Shown piece by piece: positions 20,647 through 29,382 of a stretch of DNA of 64,000 nucleotides (position 1 is its first letter; every line of letters starts with the position of its first letter). The stretch is from NCBI GenBank assembly GCA_913775315.1, contig CAJYIX010000025.1:1-64000 (forward strand), given 5' to 3'. This DNA comes from an uncultured Sphingomonas sp. (lineage in GTDB: Bacteria > Pseudomonadota > Alphaproteobacteria > Sphingomonadales > Sphingomonadaceae). Under the pieces are notes generated by a model, which had not been told where the DNA came from, ran no database searches, and saw only the letters and a list, made by a program, of their open reading frames with translations. The translations under genes and the position numbers were made by a program.

Positions 20647-21588
20647 TCACGCCGCAGCCAGCGCCGCCTCTGCCTTGGGCCGCAGCCCCAGCATGTGGCA
20701 GATCGCGTAGCTCAGCTCGGCGCGGTTGAGCGTGTAGAAGTGGAAGTGGCGCACCCCGCCCGCATAGAGCCGGCGGCACAGCTCGCCCGCGATCGTCGCG
20801 GCGACGAGCTGGCGCGCGGCCGGATGCGCGTCGAGGCCGTCGAACAGCCGGCCCATCCAGTCGGGGATCGCCGCGCCGCACATGCCAGCGAACTTCTGCG
20901 TCTGCGCATAGTTCGAGACGGGCAGGATGCCGGGCACGATCTCCGCCCCGATCCCCGCCGCCGCCGCCGCGTCACGGAAACGGAAGAAGGTTTCGGGCTC
21001 GAAGAAGAACTGCGTCAGCGCGCGGGTGGCGCCGGCGTCGAGCTTGCGCTTCAGATTGTCGATGTCCGACGACGCGCTCGTCGCCTCGGGATGCGCCTCC
21101 GGATAGGCGGCGACCGAAATCTCGAACGGGTGCAGCCGCTTCAGGCCCGCAACCAGCTCGGCGGCGCTGGCATAGCCGTCGGGGTGCGGCACGAACTTCC
21201 CGCCCATCGTCGGCGGATCGCCGCGCAGCGCGACGATGTGGCGGACGCCCGCCGCCCAATATTCGCGTGCCACGGCGTCGACTTCCTCGCGCCTCGCCTC
21301 GACACAGGTGAGGTGCGCGGCGGCGGGCACGCTCGTCTCGCGCGCGATGCGGGCGACGGTCGCGTGGGTGCGGTCGCGGGTGGTGCCGCCCGCGCCATAG
21401 GTCACACTGACGAAGCGGGGCCCGAGCGGAGCGAGCGTCTGCACCGCCTCCCACATCGCCGCTTCCATCTTCTCGGTCTTGGGCGGGAAGAACTCGAACG
21501 ACACGTCGGCGTCGCCGCCCACATCGGCGAACAGCGGGCCGTCGAGCGCGCGGCGCGCTTCCTCTAGCTGTCCAACGGAAAGCGTCAT
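20647..21588 (-). CDS. metF: methylenetetrahydrofolate reductase
   Basis: A 313-residue FAD-dependent TIM-barrel enzyme that reduces 5,10-methylene-THF to 5-methyl-THF, the methyl donor for MetH encoded next to it. Visible family features are SFEFFPPKTEKME near the N-terminus, VTYGAGGTTRDRTH, HLTCVEARREEVD, ALRGDPP, and the FFFEPETFFRF segment. The ATG overlaps the stop of the ArsR-methyltransferase regulator (ATGA), so the first two genes are translationally coupled. Confidence 0.97.
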   Translation of the reverse strand: MTLSVGQLEEARRALDGPLFADVGGDADVSFEFFPPKTEKMEAAMWEAVQTLAPLGPRFVSVTYGAGGTTRDRTHATVARIARETSVPAAAHLTCVEARREEVDAVAREYWAAGVRHIVALRGDPPTMGGKFVPHPDGYASAAELVAGLKRLHPFEISVAAYPEAHPEATSASSDIDNLKRKLDAGATRALTQFFFEPETFFRFRDAAAAAGIGAEIVPGILPVSNYAQTQKFAGMCGAAIPDWMGRLFDGLDAHPAARQLVAATIAGELCRRLYAGGVRHFHFYTLNRAELSYAICHMLGLRPKAEAALAAA

Positions 21589-22547
21589 GCCGCCTTGACC
21601 TCCAATTTGGCGTCGCCCGTGCGGCGCGCCAGCCATAGTTTCACGGTGAGTTCGCCGCCGCCCAGTGTCTCGGTGCGGACGGGGGCAAGGCAAGCGCCGG
21701 CGAACCAGCCGAGCATCTGCTCGTCCGAAAAGCCGAGCCGGGCGTGATTGTCGCGGGTGCGCAACTCCTCGCGCTCGTGGGGCGCGAAGTCGGCGATCAG
21801 CAGCCGTCCGCCCCGCCCCAGTACGCGCGCCGCCTCCGCGATCGCGGCCCCCGGCTGCTGCGCGAAGTGTAGCACGTGGTGCAGGATCGCGACGTCCGCC
21901 GCCCCGTCGGCCAGCGGCAGCGCGTAGAGGTCCGCCTGACGCAGTTCGGCACGGGCAAGCCCCTGTTCGGCGAGCTTCGCGCGGGCCAGCCGCAGCATTT
22001 CGGAGGAGCGATCGATGCCGAGCGCGCGCTCCGCCTGCGGCGCGAACAGCTCGAGCATCCGGCCGGTGCCGGTGCCGATGTCGATGAGCTGGCCGATCTC
22101 GCCGGTACCGAGGATCGCGGCCATCGCCGCCTCGACCTCGCTGTCCGCGACGTGCAGGCTGCGGATCGCGTCCCACGAGCCGGCATTCGCCTCGAACCAT
22201 TCCGCCGCCGCCGACGCACGGTCAGCGCGGACGGCGGCGAGGCGCGCGGTGTCGGCGACCGCCCAATGGTCGCTGCCCGACGCTTCCCAGACGGCATCGA
22301 CCGCCGCGAGCAAGTCAGGCATCGCCGCCCCCTCGCCCATCGCGACGAACACCCAACTGCCCTCCTTGCGGCGGCGGGCGAGGCCGGCATCGCACAGGAT
22401 CTTCACATGCCGGCTGACGCGCGGCTGGCTCTGCCCCAGTACCTGCGCCAGTTCGCCGACCGACAGCTCCATCGCGCGTAGCAAGGCGATGATCCGAAGC
22501 CGGGTCGGATCGGCGAGCGCTTGAAAGATTTCGACAGCACCGGGCAT
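21585..22547 (-). CDS. ArsR-family regulator fused to SAM-dependent methyltransferase domain, SahR-like
   Basis: A 320-residue protein. The winged HTH (about 1-80) is of ArsR type (FQALADPTRLRIIALLRAM, VGELAQVLGQSQPRVSRHVKIL) and has no metal-binding cysteine pair. A class I methyltransferase fold (about 130-250) follows, with LIDIGTGTGRMLELFAP and ALGIDRSSEM. It is the first gene of the metF-metH operon. ArsR proteins of the SahR type sense S-adenosylhomocysteine and repress methionine-cycle genes. The fused SAM/SAH-binding domain and the palindrome in its promoter fit that role. Whether it still methylates anything is unknown. Confidence 0.85.
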   Translation of the reverse strand: MPGAVEIFQALADPTRLRIIALLRAMELSVGELAQVLGQSQPRVSRHVKILCDAGLARRRKEGSWVFVAMGEGAAMPDLLAAVDAVWEASGSDHWAVADTARLAAVRADRASAAAEWFEANAGSWDAIRSLHVADSEVEAAMAAILGTGEIGQLIDIGTGTGRMLELFAPQAERALGIDRSSEMLRLARAKLAEQGLARAELRQADLYALPLADGAADVAILHHVLHFAQQPGAAIAEAARVLGRGGRLLIADFAPHEREELRTRDNHARLGFSDEQMLGWFAGACLAPVRTETLGGGELTVKLWLARRTGDAKLEVKAA

Positions 22548-22555
22548 GGGATGAA

Positions 22556-22584
22556 CATATAAAGATATCTTTATATGGGGTCAA
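22556..22584 (-). promoter_or_regulatory. promoter of the methionine operon with built-in 22-bp palindrome
   Basis: On the minus strand there is a -35 TTGACC (22579-22584), a 17-bp spacer and a -10 TATATG (22556-22561). The perfect palindrome CATATAAAGAT plus its inverse occupies 22556-22577, covering the spacer and the -10. Transcription would start at about the ATG (22547), and there is no ribosome-binding site, so a leaderless mRNA is likely. The palindrome is a strong candidate operator for the adjacent SahR-like repressor. Confidence 0.8.
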
Positions 22585-22683
22585 TCTTGAAGATGGGTCC
22601 GGGTACGAATGCACGGGGGCGGAACGAACGGGCGGCATCGTGCGTCGTGCTCGCCAGCAATCATGACCTAAGAGGGAAGTCCC

Positions 22684-23025
22684 ATGAAGAAGACCGTGCT
22701 GATCCTCCCCGCCCTTGCCGGCCTCGCGCTCGCCGCGTGCAGCGAGAACGCCCAGCAGCAGACGGGCGAGGCCGCCGGTGCCGTCGCCGCTGACGTGAAC
22801 TCGACCGTGGGCGAGGCCGCGCGCGACGTGAAGGACGCGACGAAGGACGCGTTCGGCGAGGCCGAGAAGGCAGCCGACCGCGCTGGCGACAAGATCGAGA
22901 ACGCCGCCGACCGTACGGGCGCTGCGGTCGAGCGCGGCGCGGCCAAGGCCGATGCCGCCGCCGACAACGCCAAGCGTGAGGCCGGCCAGAGCCTCGAGGC
23001 GGCCGGCAAGGACATGCAGCGCTGA
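22684..23025 (+). CDS. small lipoprotein with Ala/Lys/Asp amphipathic repeats
   Basis: A 113-residue protein. The lipoprotein signal peptide has lipobox LAAC (Cys at 19). The mature part is almost entirely alpha-helical, with 11-residue-like periodicity (GEAARDVKDATKDAFGEAEK, DRAGDKIENAADRTG), resembling LEA or apolipoprotein-like helices. GGAAG lies upstream of the ATG. It is divergent from the methionine operon. Proteins of this kind are often induced by stress, but no function can be assigned here. Confidence 0.8.
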   Translation: MKKTVLILPALAGLALAACSENAQQQTGEAAGAVAADVNSTVGEAARDVKDATKDAFGEAEKAADRAGDKIENAADRTGAAVERGAAKADAAADNAKREAGQSLEAAGKDMQR

Positions 23026-23106
23026 TCCACGCCGATCGATGCCGTTGACGGGGCCGCGCCGCGCCTTAAGGCTGGCGCGGCCCTTTTCATGTTCGAAGGC
23101 CCGTTC

Positions 23107-23289
23107 ATGCGCACGATCCTCGCCGTCCTCCCTATCCTCGCTCTTGCCGCCTGCGGGGCGGGCGACAACGATCCGGGCCCGGGCAGCGTGACGCAGAGCG
23201 AGGCGCGCGAACTGAACGAGGCGGCCGAGATGCTCGACGTCAACGCGGTGTCGGCAGACGCGCTCAACGACACCGGGAACACGCAATGA
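23107..23289 (+). CDS. very small lipoprotein, function unknown
   Basis: A 60-residue protein with a clear lipoprotein signal (MRTILAVLPILALAAC, lipobox LAAC) and an acidic mature part (QSEARELNEAAEMLD). The ATG at 23107 is preferred over one 18 bp upstream because the signal peptide begins there. Its stop overlaps the aldo/keto reductase start by four bases (ATGA), so the two are expected to be co-translated. No family is recognised. Confidence 0.7.
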   Translation: MRTILAVLPILALAACGAGDNDPGPGSVTQSEARELNEAAEMLDVNAVSADALNDTGNTQ

Positions 23290-24236
23290 CCGATCTTCGC
23301 CGTATCGGCGCGACCGACCTCGAAACCCCGCCGATGGTCCTCGGCGGCAACGTCTTCGGCTGGACCGCGGACGAGACGACGAGCCATGCCATCCTCGACC
23401 GCTTTATCGGCGCTGGCGGCACGATGATCGACACCGCCGACGTCTATTCGGCCTGGGTCGAGGGGCATCAGGGCGGCGAGAGCGAAGCGGTGATCGGTCG
23501 CTGGCTGAAGGCATCGGGCCACCGCGGCGACGTGTCGATCGCCACCAAGGTCGGAATGCTGCCCGGAGAAGGCGGCAAGGGCCTGGCGCCCGATCGAATC
23601 GCCGCCGCCTGCGACGCGTCCCTCCAGCGGCTGGGCGTCGAGACGATCGACCTCTACTACGCGCATTGCGACGACGACAGCGTGCCCCAAGCCGAGTTGC
23701 TGGGCGCGTTCCAGCGGCTGATCGAGGCGGGCAAGGTGCGCCACATCGCCGCCTCCAACTTCCACGCGATGCGGCTGAAGGCGGCGCTGGATCTCGCGAC
23801 CGAGCAGGGCCTGCCGCATTTCCGCGCGCTCCAACCCGAATACAACCTCGTCAGCCGCCGCAAGTTCGAGGGCGAGTTGCAGGACCTGTGCGTCACCCAC
23901 AATCTGGGCGTGCTCCCCTATTTCGGGCTCGCGGCGGGGTTCCTGACGGGCAAGTACCGCACTGCCGACGACCTGAAGAAAAGCGTGCGCGGCGCGAACA
24001 TGGCCAAGCTGCTCGAGGGCAAGGGCGCGGCGATGCTGGCGGCGATGGACGAAGTCGTCGGACAGACTGGCGCCACCCACGCGCAGGTCGCGCTGGCGTG
24101 GCTCACGGCGCAGCCGGGCGTTACCGCGCCGATCGCCAGCGCCACCGGGATCGAGCAGCTGGACGAGCTGATCGGCGCCTGGACGCTTCATCTTGATGAC
24201 GATCAATTACGCATGTTGGATGACGCAGGTAATTGA
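23286..24236 (+). CDS. aldo/keto reductase
   Basis: A 316-residue NADPH-dependent (beta/alpha)8 barrel. The catalytic tetrad is visible: Asp and Tyr in MIDTADVYSAW, Lys in ATKVGML and His in YYAHCDD. The cofactor end contains ASNFHA and APIASATGIEQLDEL. It resembles the YajO/Tas-like 'oxidoreductase, aldo/keto reductase' group acting on aldehydes. It is coupled to the small lipoprotein gene upstream. The stop is followed by a 42-bp gap before the GntA-like gene. Confidence 0.9.
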   Translation: MTDLRRIGATDLETPPMVLGGNVFGWTADETTSHAILDRFIGAGGTMIDTADVYSAWVEGHQGGESEAVIGRWLKASGHRGDVSIATKVGMLPGEGGKGLAPDRIAAACDASLQRLGVETIDLYYAHCDDDSVPQAELLGAFQRLIEAGKVRHIAASNFHAMRLKAALDLATEQGLPHFRALQPEYNLVSRRKFEGELQDLCVTHNLGVLPYFGLAAGFLTGKYRTADDLKKSVRGANMAKLLEGKGAAMLAAMDEVVGQTGATHAQVALAWLTAQPGVTAPIASATGIEQLDELIGAWTLHLDDDQLRMLDDAGN

Positions 24237-24278
24237 GAAATATGGGAACTTTCGTCGGGGTTCGATCCTTCAGGCGGC

Positions 24279-24980
24279 GTGACTGAAAGCGATACCCCGC
24301 CCGACCTCGCCGAGGCGTTCCGGACCATGATCCTCGAAAAGTCGTTTCCCTGCGTCGGCGCGAAGTCGGCGCTGGGACGCGGCACGTTGGACCTGCTCAC
24401 CGCGCGCTCGATCCGCAGCGCGTGGGACGACCTCGCCATCCATGAGGCGCTGATGCGCTTTGCCTGGGACTATAAACAGGAGCCGGGCCTGTTCCGCAGC
24501 TTCGCCGTGCTGTTCGAAGAGGCCGACGAGCTCGACGAAGCGGGGTTCGAGGCGGCGATGTGGGCGCGGCTGCAATCGCTGTCCGACAAGGACGCATGGC
24601 GCGGCCAGCCAGCAGACCCACGCGTCAGCAGCGACCCCGCCGACCCGCATTTCGGGTTGAGCTTCGGCGGCGAGGCCTTTTTCGTCGTCGGCCTGCATCC
24701 GAACGCGAGCCGCCCCGCCCGCCGGTTCGAGCGCCCCGCCCTTGTCTTCAATCTGCACGACCAGTTCGAGACGCTGCGCGAACAGAACCGCTACGAGCAG
24801 CTTCGCGCCTCGATCATCGCGCGCGACGTGGCGCTGGCGGGCAGCGTCAACCCGATGCTGTCGCGCCACGGCGAAACGTCGGAGGCGCGGCAATATAGCG
24901 GCCGCGCCGTGGGTGCCGACTGGCAATGCCCGTTTTCCCGCAAACCCGGCGGCAATGCCGGGTTGGAGATTCTGTCATGA
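24279..24980 (+). CDS. YqcI/YcgG family, GntA-like heme-dependent N-hydroxylase
   Basis: A 233-residue protein with family motifs FPCVGAKSAL near residue 23, GEAFFVVGLHPNASR, RPALVFNLHDQFE and the C-terminal CPF. The characterised member GntA is a heme-dependent enzyme that N-hydroxylates a guanidino group during guanitoxin synthesis. The start is GTG at 24279. The stop overlaps the ATG of the DUF1989 gene (ATGA). The rest of the guanitoxin pathway is not in the window, so this is a homologue with an unknown, possibly guanidino, substrate. Confidence 0.8.
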   Translation: MTESDTPPDLAEAFRTMILEKSFPCVGAKSALGRGTLDLLTARSIRSAWDDLAIHEALMRFAWDYKQEPGLFRSFAVLFEEADELDEAGFEAAMWARLQSLSDKDAWRGQPADPRVSSDPADPHFGLSFGGEAFFVVGLHPNASRPARRFERPALVFNLHDQFETLREQNRYEQLRASIIARDVALAGSVNPMLSRHGETSEARQYSGRAVGADWQCPFSRKPGGNAGLEILS

Positions 24981-25573
24981 ACGGCCGCATCGAACCGCGC
25001 AGCGGCACCGCATTCGAGCTGAACGCGGGCGACGAACTGGTCGTCATCGATCCGATGGGCGGCCAGGTCGCCGACCTGCTCGCCGCGTCCCGCCGCGACG
25101 TGCGTGAGATGCTGTCGTCGGGCCGAACGCTCGACTATGCGGAACGCATCTACCTGACGACCGGCGACAGGCTCTATTCGAACCGCTCGAACGTGATGCT
25201 CGAGATCGTCCACGACGATGTCGGCCGCCACGATTTCCTCCTGACGCCGTGTAGCGAGGCGACGTTCCGTCTGTGTTACGAGAACGAGCCACCGCATCGG
25301 GGGTGCCACGGCAACCTTGCCGCCGCGCTGGCGCCCTACGGGATCGAGGACGACGCGATCCCCGTCGCGTTCAACTGCTTCATGAACGTGCCTGTCGATG
25401 GCGAGACCGGCCGATTCAAGGTGCTGCCGCCGCTCAGCAAGGCGGGGGACACGATCCGCTTCCGCGCGGCAATGGACGTTATCATCGGCCTCACCGCCTG
25501 TTCCGCCCCGGCGAGCAACGGCGGCAGCTTCAAGCCGATCGACTGGAGGATCGTGCGACACATTGCGACATAA
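24977..25573 (+). CDS. DUF1989 / urea-carboxylase-associated family protein
   Basis: A 198-residue protein with ELNAGDELVVIDPMGGQVADL, then cysteines in TPCSEATFRLCYEN and HRGCHGNLA, and NCFMNVPVDG and CSAPASNGG. The family includes the subunits of carboxyguanidine deiminase (CgdAB), first named urea-carboxylase-associated proteins. The conserved Cys/His residues suggest a metal site. The start overlaps the GntA-like gene, so the pair is co-translated. Both families act on guanidino-type compounds, which suggests a shared substrate. The iron-receptor promoter follows. Confidence 0.8.
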   Translation: MNGRIEPRSGTAFELNAGDELVVIDPMGGQVADLLAASRRDVREMLSSGRTLDYAERIYLTTGDRLYSNRSNVMLEIVHDDVGRHDFLLTPCSEATFRLCYENEPPHRGCHGNLAAALAPYGIEDDAIPVAFNCFMNVPVDGETGRFKVLPPLSKAGDTIRFRAAMDVIIGLTACSAPASNGGSFKPIDWRIVRHIAT

Positions 25574-25618
25574 CCGATAATCATTCGCAACAAGCTTGAC
25601 AGTGAGAGTGACTCGCAA
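25572..25618 (+). promoter_or_regulatory. iron-box-like direct repeat and -35 before the TonB receptor gene
   Basis: Two related stretches, GATAATCATTCGCAA (ending 25590) and GTGAGAGTGACTCGCAA (ending 25618), flank a good -35 TTGACA at 25596-25601. The first resembles half of the classical Fur box GATAATGATAATCATTATC. Fur-type repression of the downstream iron genes is the natural reading. The -10 is not clear. Confidence 0.55.
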
Positions 25619-25651
25619 TAGCCCGGCCTTACACAAGATAAGGGGTCCGGG

Positions 25652-28036
25652 GTGTCCAACACGTTTCTCGCGCTGTCGTGCGTCGGCTTTCTGGCGACGG
25701 CGCCCGCCTATGCCGCGGATGAAGACAAGGCGCCGGTAAGCGATCAGTCGCGCCCGGCGGACCGCGACATCGTCGTCACCGGCCAGAAGATTGGCGCGCC
25801 CAGGGAAGTCGAAAGCCCCAAGGCGACCTCGGCGATCATCGACACGCCGCAGACGATCACCGTCGTCAGCGAACAGACGATCCGCAAGCAGAACCTCCAG
25901 ACGCTACGCGACGTGCTCCAGACGATCCCCGGCATCACCTTCGGCGCGGGCGAGGGCGGCGGCGGCTATGGAGACAGCATCAACCTGCGCGGCTATTCGG
26001 CGAACAACGACGTCACCATCGACGGCGTCCGCGACAGCGCGCAGTACAGCCGCACCGACCCGTTCAATTTGCAGCAGATCGAGGTCTATAACGGCGCCAA
26101 CAGCGTCTTCAACGGATCGGGCAGCGTCGGCGGCACGATCAACCTCGTCTCCAAGGTGCCGGGCACCGAGACGCTGACGATCGCACAAGGGTCAGTCGGC
26201 ACCGACAATTACTATCGCGGGTCGATCGACAGCAACGTCCGCGTCGACGATTTCACCGCGGTTCGCCTGAACGCGATGGTCCATCGCAACGAAGTGCCGG
26301 GCCGCGATGTCGAGCGTTTCAAGCGCTGGGGCGTCGCGCCGTCCGTCACCTTCGGCATCGGCGGCCCGACCAGCCTGACGCTCGCCTATGTGCATCAGGA
26401 GGATCGCAACACGCCGATCTACGGCGTCCCGTTCGTGCGCAACGGTGTGACGGACGGTGTACTGCCCGGTGTCGACCGCAGCGACTACTTCGGCATCGCC
26501 AATCTCGACCGACAGGACGTGACGGTGGATCGCCTGACCGCGACCTTTGCGCATCGGCTGGGCGGCGGCTTCGGCGTCCGCAACCTGACCCGCTGGCAGC
26601 GCGTCGAACAGTCGAGCGTCACCTCCGCGCCGCAGGGGACCTTCTGCCTCGCCCCCACCGGGCGTCAGCCGACAACCGCGCGCGTCGGGGACACGGTGGG
26701 TGCGGCGTGCCCGGCCAACGTGCCGCCCGGCTTCTACCTTCCCTCCGGCCCGCGCGGGCTGGTCCGCGATCAGGTCAACAACCTTCTCTACAACCAGACC
26801 GACCTGCGCCACGAAGCCGGCGCGAAGGGGGCCATGCGCAACGTCCTCAACGTCGGCGTCGCCGCGATCTGGGAAGGATATCGCCTGTCGCAGGGGTCGC
26901 TGCTGCGTAACCCGGACGGCAGCGTCGTGACCCCGCCGCTGATCGAGATCGCCAACCCGCAGACCGACTGGACCGGCCCGGTCAACTATACGCTGACCGC
27001 CCAGTCGCGCAGCGAGACGTCGGGCATCGCGGTTTACGCGTTCGACACGCTGGAGCTCGGGCCGATGTTCGAACTCAACGGCGGTGTCCGGTTCGAGCAT
27101 CAGCGCGCGACCTTCCGCAACATCCCCCTCGCCTTCGTGCCGCCGGGCACGACCGCGCTGACCCCGCTTCAGCAACTGCCGCAGACGAGCCGCGAGGATC
27201 TGTTCTCCTGGCGCGTGGGCGCGGTGTTCCATCCGGTCAAGGACGTGAGCCTCTATGCCGGCTACGGCAACGCCAAGACGCCGTCGTCGGCGACCGTCCG
27301 CCTCGGCTGCGGCGTGCCGACCGTCGCGGGGGGTGCGGATCCGTGCGCCGTCGCGCCCGAAACCGCGAAGAATTTCGAGGCGGGCGTGAAGGCGGGGCTC
27401 TGGAACAACACGCTCCAATTTACCGCCGCCGTGTTCCGCAACGAGCGGACGAACTTCCGCGTCCCCTCCAACGACCCGGCGCTACCCGCGGGGCTGCAGG
27501 TGCTCGACGGGCGCAGCCGCGTCGACGGCATCGCGCTCGGCCTGTCGGGCAACATCACCCCCGCCTGGACGGTGTTCGCCAACTACACCTATCTCGACGG
27601 CAAGGTGCTGCAGAGCATTTCCGACCGCGATCTGGCCGCCGGGATCGCCGACCCGCAAAAGGACAGCCGCCTCATCCAGACGCCCGACCATTCGGGCAGC
27701 CTGTTTACCACCTACAAGCTGCCGTTCGGGCTCGAGATCGGATACGGCCTTACCTATCAGGGCAGCTTCACGACCAACGCGCCGATCGCCGCCAACCGGG
27801 CGCAGTACCGGGCGGACGATTACGTGATCCACCGCGCGTTCGCCGCCTACACGCTCGCCGATCGCTGGACGCTGCAACTCAACGTGCAGAACTTCACCGA
27901 CGAGCAATATCTGACCGGCGTGCGCAACAACCTGAACACGACCGCGGGACAGGCGACGACGGGCATCGTCACCGGTGGCTGGGCGCAGCCCGGCGACCGG
28001 CGCCAGGCGACGCTGAGCCTGTTCTACAGCTTCTGA
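25652..28036 (+). CDS. TonB-dependent siderophore receptor (Fiu/catecholate-like)
   Basis: A 794-residue outer-membrane receptor. It has a signal peptide (about 1-22), a TonB-box-like DIVVTGQ near residue 40 and a plug domain with [36 protein letters not shown] and the [13 protein letters not shown] end. A 22-strand barrel follows, closing with the C-terminal Phe in LSLFYSF. The start is GTG at 25652 after AAGGGG. It opens an iron locus whose next genes are piuC, a PepSY protein, DUF2271, DUF4198 and apbE. The likely substrate is a ferric siderophore. Confidence 0.93.
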   Translation: MSNTFLALSCVGFLATAPAYAADEDKAPVSDQSRPADRDIVVTGQKIGAPREVESPKATSAIIDTPQTITVVSEQTIRKQNLQTLRDVLQTIPGITFGAGEGGGGYGDSINLRGYSANNDVTIDGVRDSAQYSRTDPFNLQQIEVYNGANSVFNGSGSVGGTINLVSKVPGTETLTIAQGSVGTDNYYRGSIDSNVRVDDFTAVRLNAMVHRNEVPGRDVERFKRWGVAPSVTFGIGGPTSLTLAYVHQEDRNTPIYGVPFVRNGVTDGVLPGVDRSDYFGIANLDRQDVTVDRLTATFAHRLGGGFGVRNLTRWQRVEQSSVTSAPQGTFCLAPTGRQPTTARVGDTVGAACPANVPPGFYLPSGPRGLVRDQVNNLLYNQTDLRHEAGAKGAMRNVLNVGVAAIWEGYRLSQGSLLRNPDGSVVTPPLIEIANPQTDWTGPVNYTLTAQSRSETSGIAVYAFDTLELGPMFELNGGVRFEHQRATFRNIPLAFVPPGTTALTPLQQLPQTSREDLFSWRVGAVFHPVKDVSLYAGYGNAKTPSSATVRLGCGVPTVAGGADPCAVAPETAKNFEAGVKAGLWNNTLQFTAAVFRNERTNFRVPSNDPALPAGLQVLDGRSRVDGIALGLSGNITPAWTVFANYTYLDGKVLQSISDRDLAAGIADPQKDSRLIQTPDHSGSLFTTYKLPFGLEIGYGLTYQGSFTTNAPIAANRAQYRADDYVIHRAFAAYTLADRWTLQLNVQNFTDEQYLTGVRNNLNTTAGQATTGIVTGGWAQPGDRRQATLSLFYSF

Positions 28037-28055
28037 TCGCGATAGGCGTTCGCAA

Positions 28056-28739
28056 ATGCTCCTCGCGATCCCCGACCTCATCGACGTCCCCACCCTCGCC
28101 CGCGTCCGCGCGCTAGTGGAGGGGGGCGCGTGGATCGACGGCAACTCGACGTCGGGGCCGCAGGCAGCGCTCGCCAAGCGCAACGAGCAACTGGCGGAGG
28201 ACCATGTGGCGGGCATCGAGGCGGGGCGGATCGTCCTCGACTGCCTCGGCCGCTCGCCTTTGTTCGTCGCCGCGGCGCTGCCGCTCAAGGTCTTCCCGCC
28301 GCTGTTCAACCGCTATGCCGGCGGGCAGGCGTTCGACGCCCATGTCGACAATGCCGTGCGGCTGAAGCGCGGCAGCGACTTTCGCCTGCGCAGCGACCTG
28401 TCGATGACGGTCTTCCTGACCGATCCGGCCGACTATGACGGCGGCGAACTGGTGGTCGAGGATTTGTTCGGCGAGCAGCGGGTGAAGCTCGGCGCGGGCG
28501 ACGCCGTGCTCTACCCCGCTTCCAGCCTTCACCGGGTCGAGCCGGTGACGCGCGGCACGCGCCTCGCCTCGTTCCTGTGGGTCCAGTCGATGGTCCGTGA
28601 CGATGGCGAGCGGCGCATCCTGTTCGACCTCGACCGCGCGATCCAGAGGGTGGCGAGCGAGAAGGGACAGGGCGACCGCGCCGTTGTCGAGCTGACCGGC
28701 GTCTATCACAACCTCCTTCGCCGCTGGGCCGACGCATGA
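28056..28739 (+). CDS. piuC: PKHD-type Fe(II)/2-oxoglutarate hydroxylase, PiuC/YbiX family
   Basis: A 227-residue dioxygenase. The iron triad is His and Asp in FDAHVDNAV and His in SSLHRVEPV; the Arg for 2-oxoglutarate follows in [10 protein letters not shown]. PiuC proteins are typically encoded beside catecholate receptors (PiuA/Fiu) and are iron-regulated. Their substrate is not established; modification of the siderophore or receptor has been proposed. It lies 19 bp after the receptor and overlaps the next gene by four bases (ATGA). Confidence 0.92.
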   Translation: MLLAIPDLIDVPTLARVRALVEGGAWIDGNSTSGPQAALAKRNEQLAEDHVAGIEAGRIVLDCLGRSPLFVAAALPLKVFPPLFNRYAGGQAFDAHVDNAVRLKRGSDFRLRSDLSMTVFLTDPADYDGGELVVEDLFGEQRVKLGAGDAVLYPASSLHRVEPVTRGTRLASFLWVQSMVRDDGERRILFDLDRAIQRVASEKGQGDRAVVELTGVYHNLLRRWADA

Positions 28740-29371
28740 ACGCCGAAACCCCCGTCCGCGCCGCGCCGCGTAAGAACCTGCGCAGCTTCTGGATGCGCCA
28801 GTTCGTCACCTGGCACTGGATCAGCGCCGCGATCAGCCTCGCCGCGATGCTGCTCTTCGCGGTGACGGGCATCACGCTCAACCACGCCGCGACGATCTCC
28901 GCCGAACCGAAGGTGACGCAGCGCACCGGCCAGCTACCCGCCCCCCTCGTCCGCCGGCTAACCGGCAGCGGGGCGGAGCCGCTCGCGCCCGTCGTCGCCG
29001 ACGCGGTCGAGAACGCCGTCGGCCTCGACGCCCGCGGCAAGCCCGGCGAAAGGTCGGATGGCGAGGTCTATGTCGCGCTCCCCCGCCCCGGCGGTGACGC
29101 TTGGGTCAGCATTGACCGGACGACCGGCGCGATTCAGGCGGAGGTGATCGATCGCGGCTGGATCGCCTGGGCCAACGACCTGCACAAGGGGCGCAATTCG
29201 GGCGCCGCGTGGTTCTGGTTCATCGACGTGTTTGCGGTCGCCAGCGTCGTCTTCTCGATCACCGGGTTGCTGCTCCTCTATATGCACGCCCGTCGTCGCC
29301 CCTCGACCTGGCCGATCGTCGCGGCGGGGCTAATTCTCCCGCTGATCCTCGCCATCTTCTTCATCCATTGA
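28736..29371 (+). CDS. PepSY-associated transmembrane protein
   Basis: A 211-residue inner-membrane protein. Its first helix (about 30-50, [19 protein letters not shown]) ends in the LNH motif, and it has a periplasmic PepSY-like part (about 55-150) including [27 protein letters not shown] is followed by a second helix ending in LLLLYMH, and then a third. The conserved histidines near the membrane (HWISA, LNH, LHKGR, YMH) are those thought to bind haem in PepSY reductases. It probably passes electrons across the inner membrane to the DUF2271 partner encoded next. Confidence 0.87.
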   Translation: MNAETPVRAAPRKNLRSFWMRQFVTWHWISAAISLAAMLLFAVTGITLNHAATISAEPKVTQRTGQLPAPLVRRLTGSGAEPLAPVVADAVENAVGLDARGKPGERSDGEVYVALPRPGGDAWVSIDRTTGAIQAEVIDRGWIAWANDLHKGRNSGAAWFWFIDVFAVASVVFSITGLLLLYMHARRRPSTWPIVAAGLILPLILAIFFIH

Positions 29372-29382
29372 CCGGAGCCCCT

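Noticed and set aside
22548-22683. SAM or SAH riboswitch upstream of the methionine operon
   Set aside because: The predicted transcript starts at the ATG, leaving no leader, and no riboswitch-like fold is visible; the palindrome explains regulation.
23286-24236. Aldo/keto reductase as part of the GntA-like/DUF1989 unit
   Set aside because: A 42-bp gap separates them while the reductase is coupled to the lipoprotein upstream; a functional link cannot be supported from the sequence.
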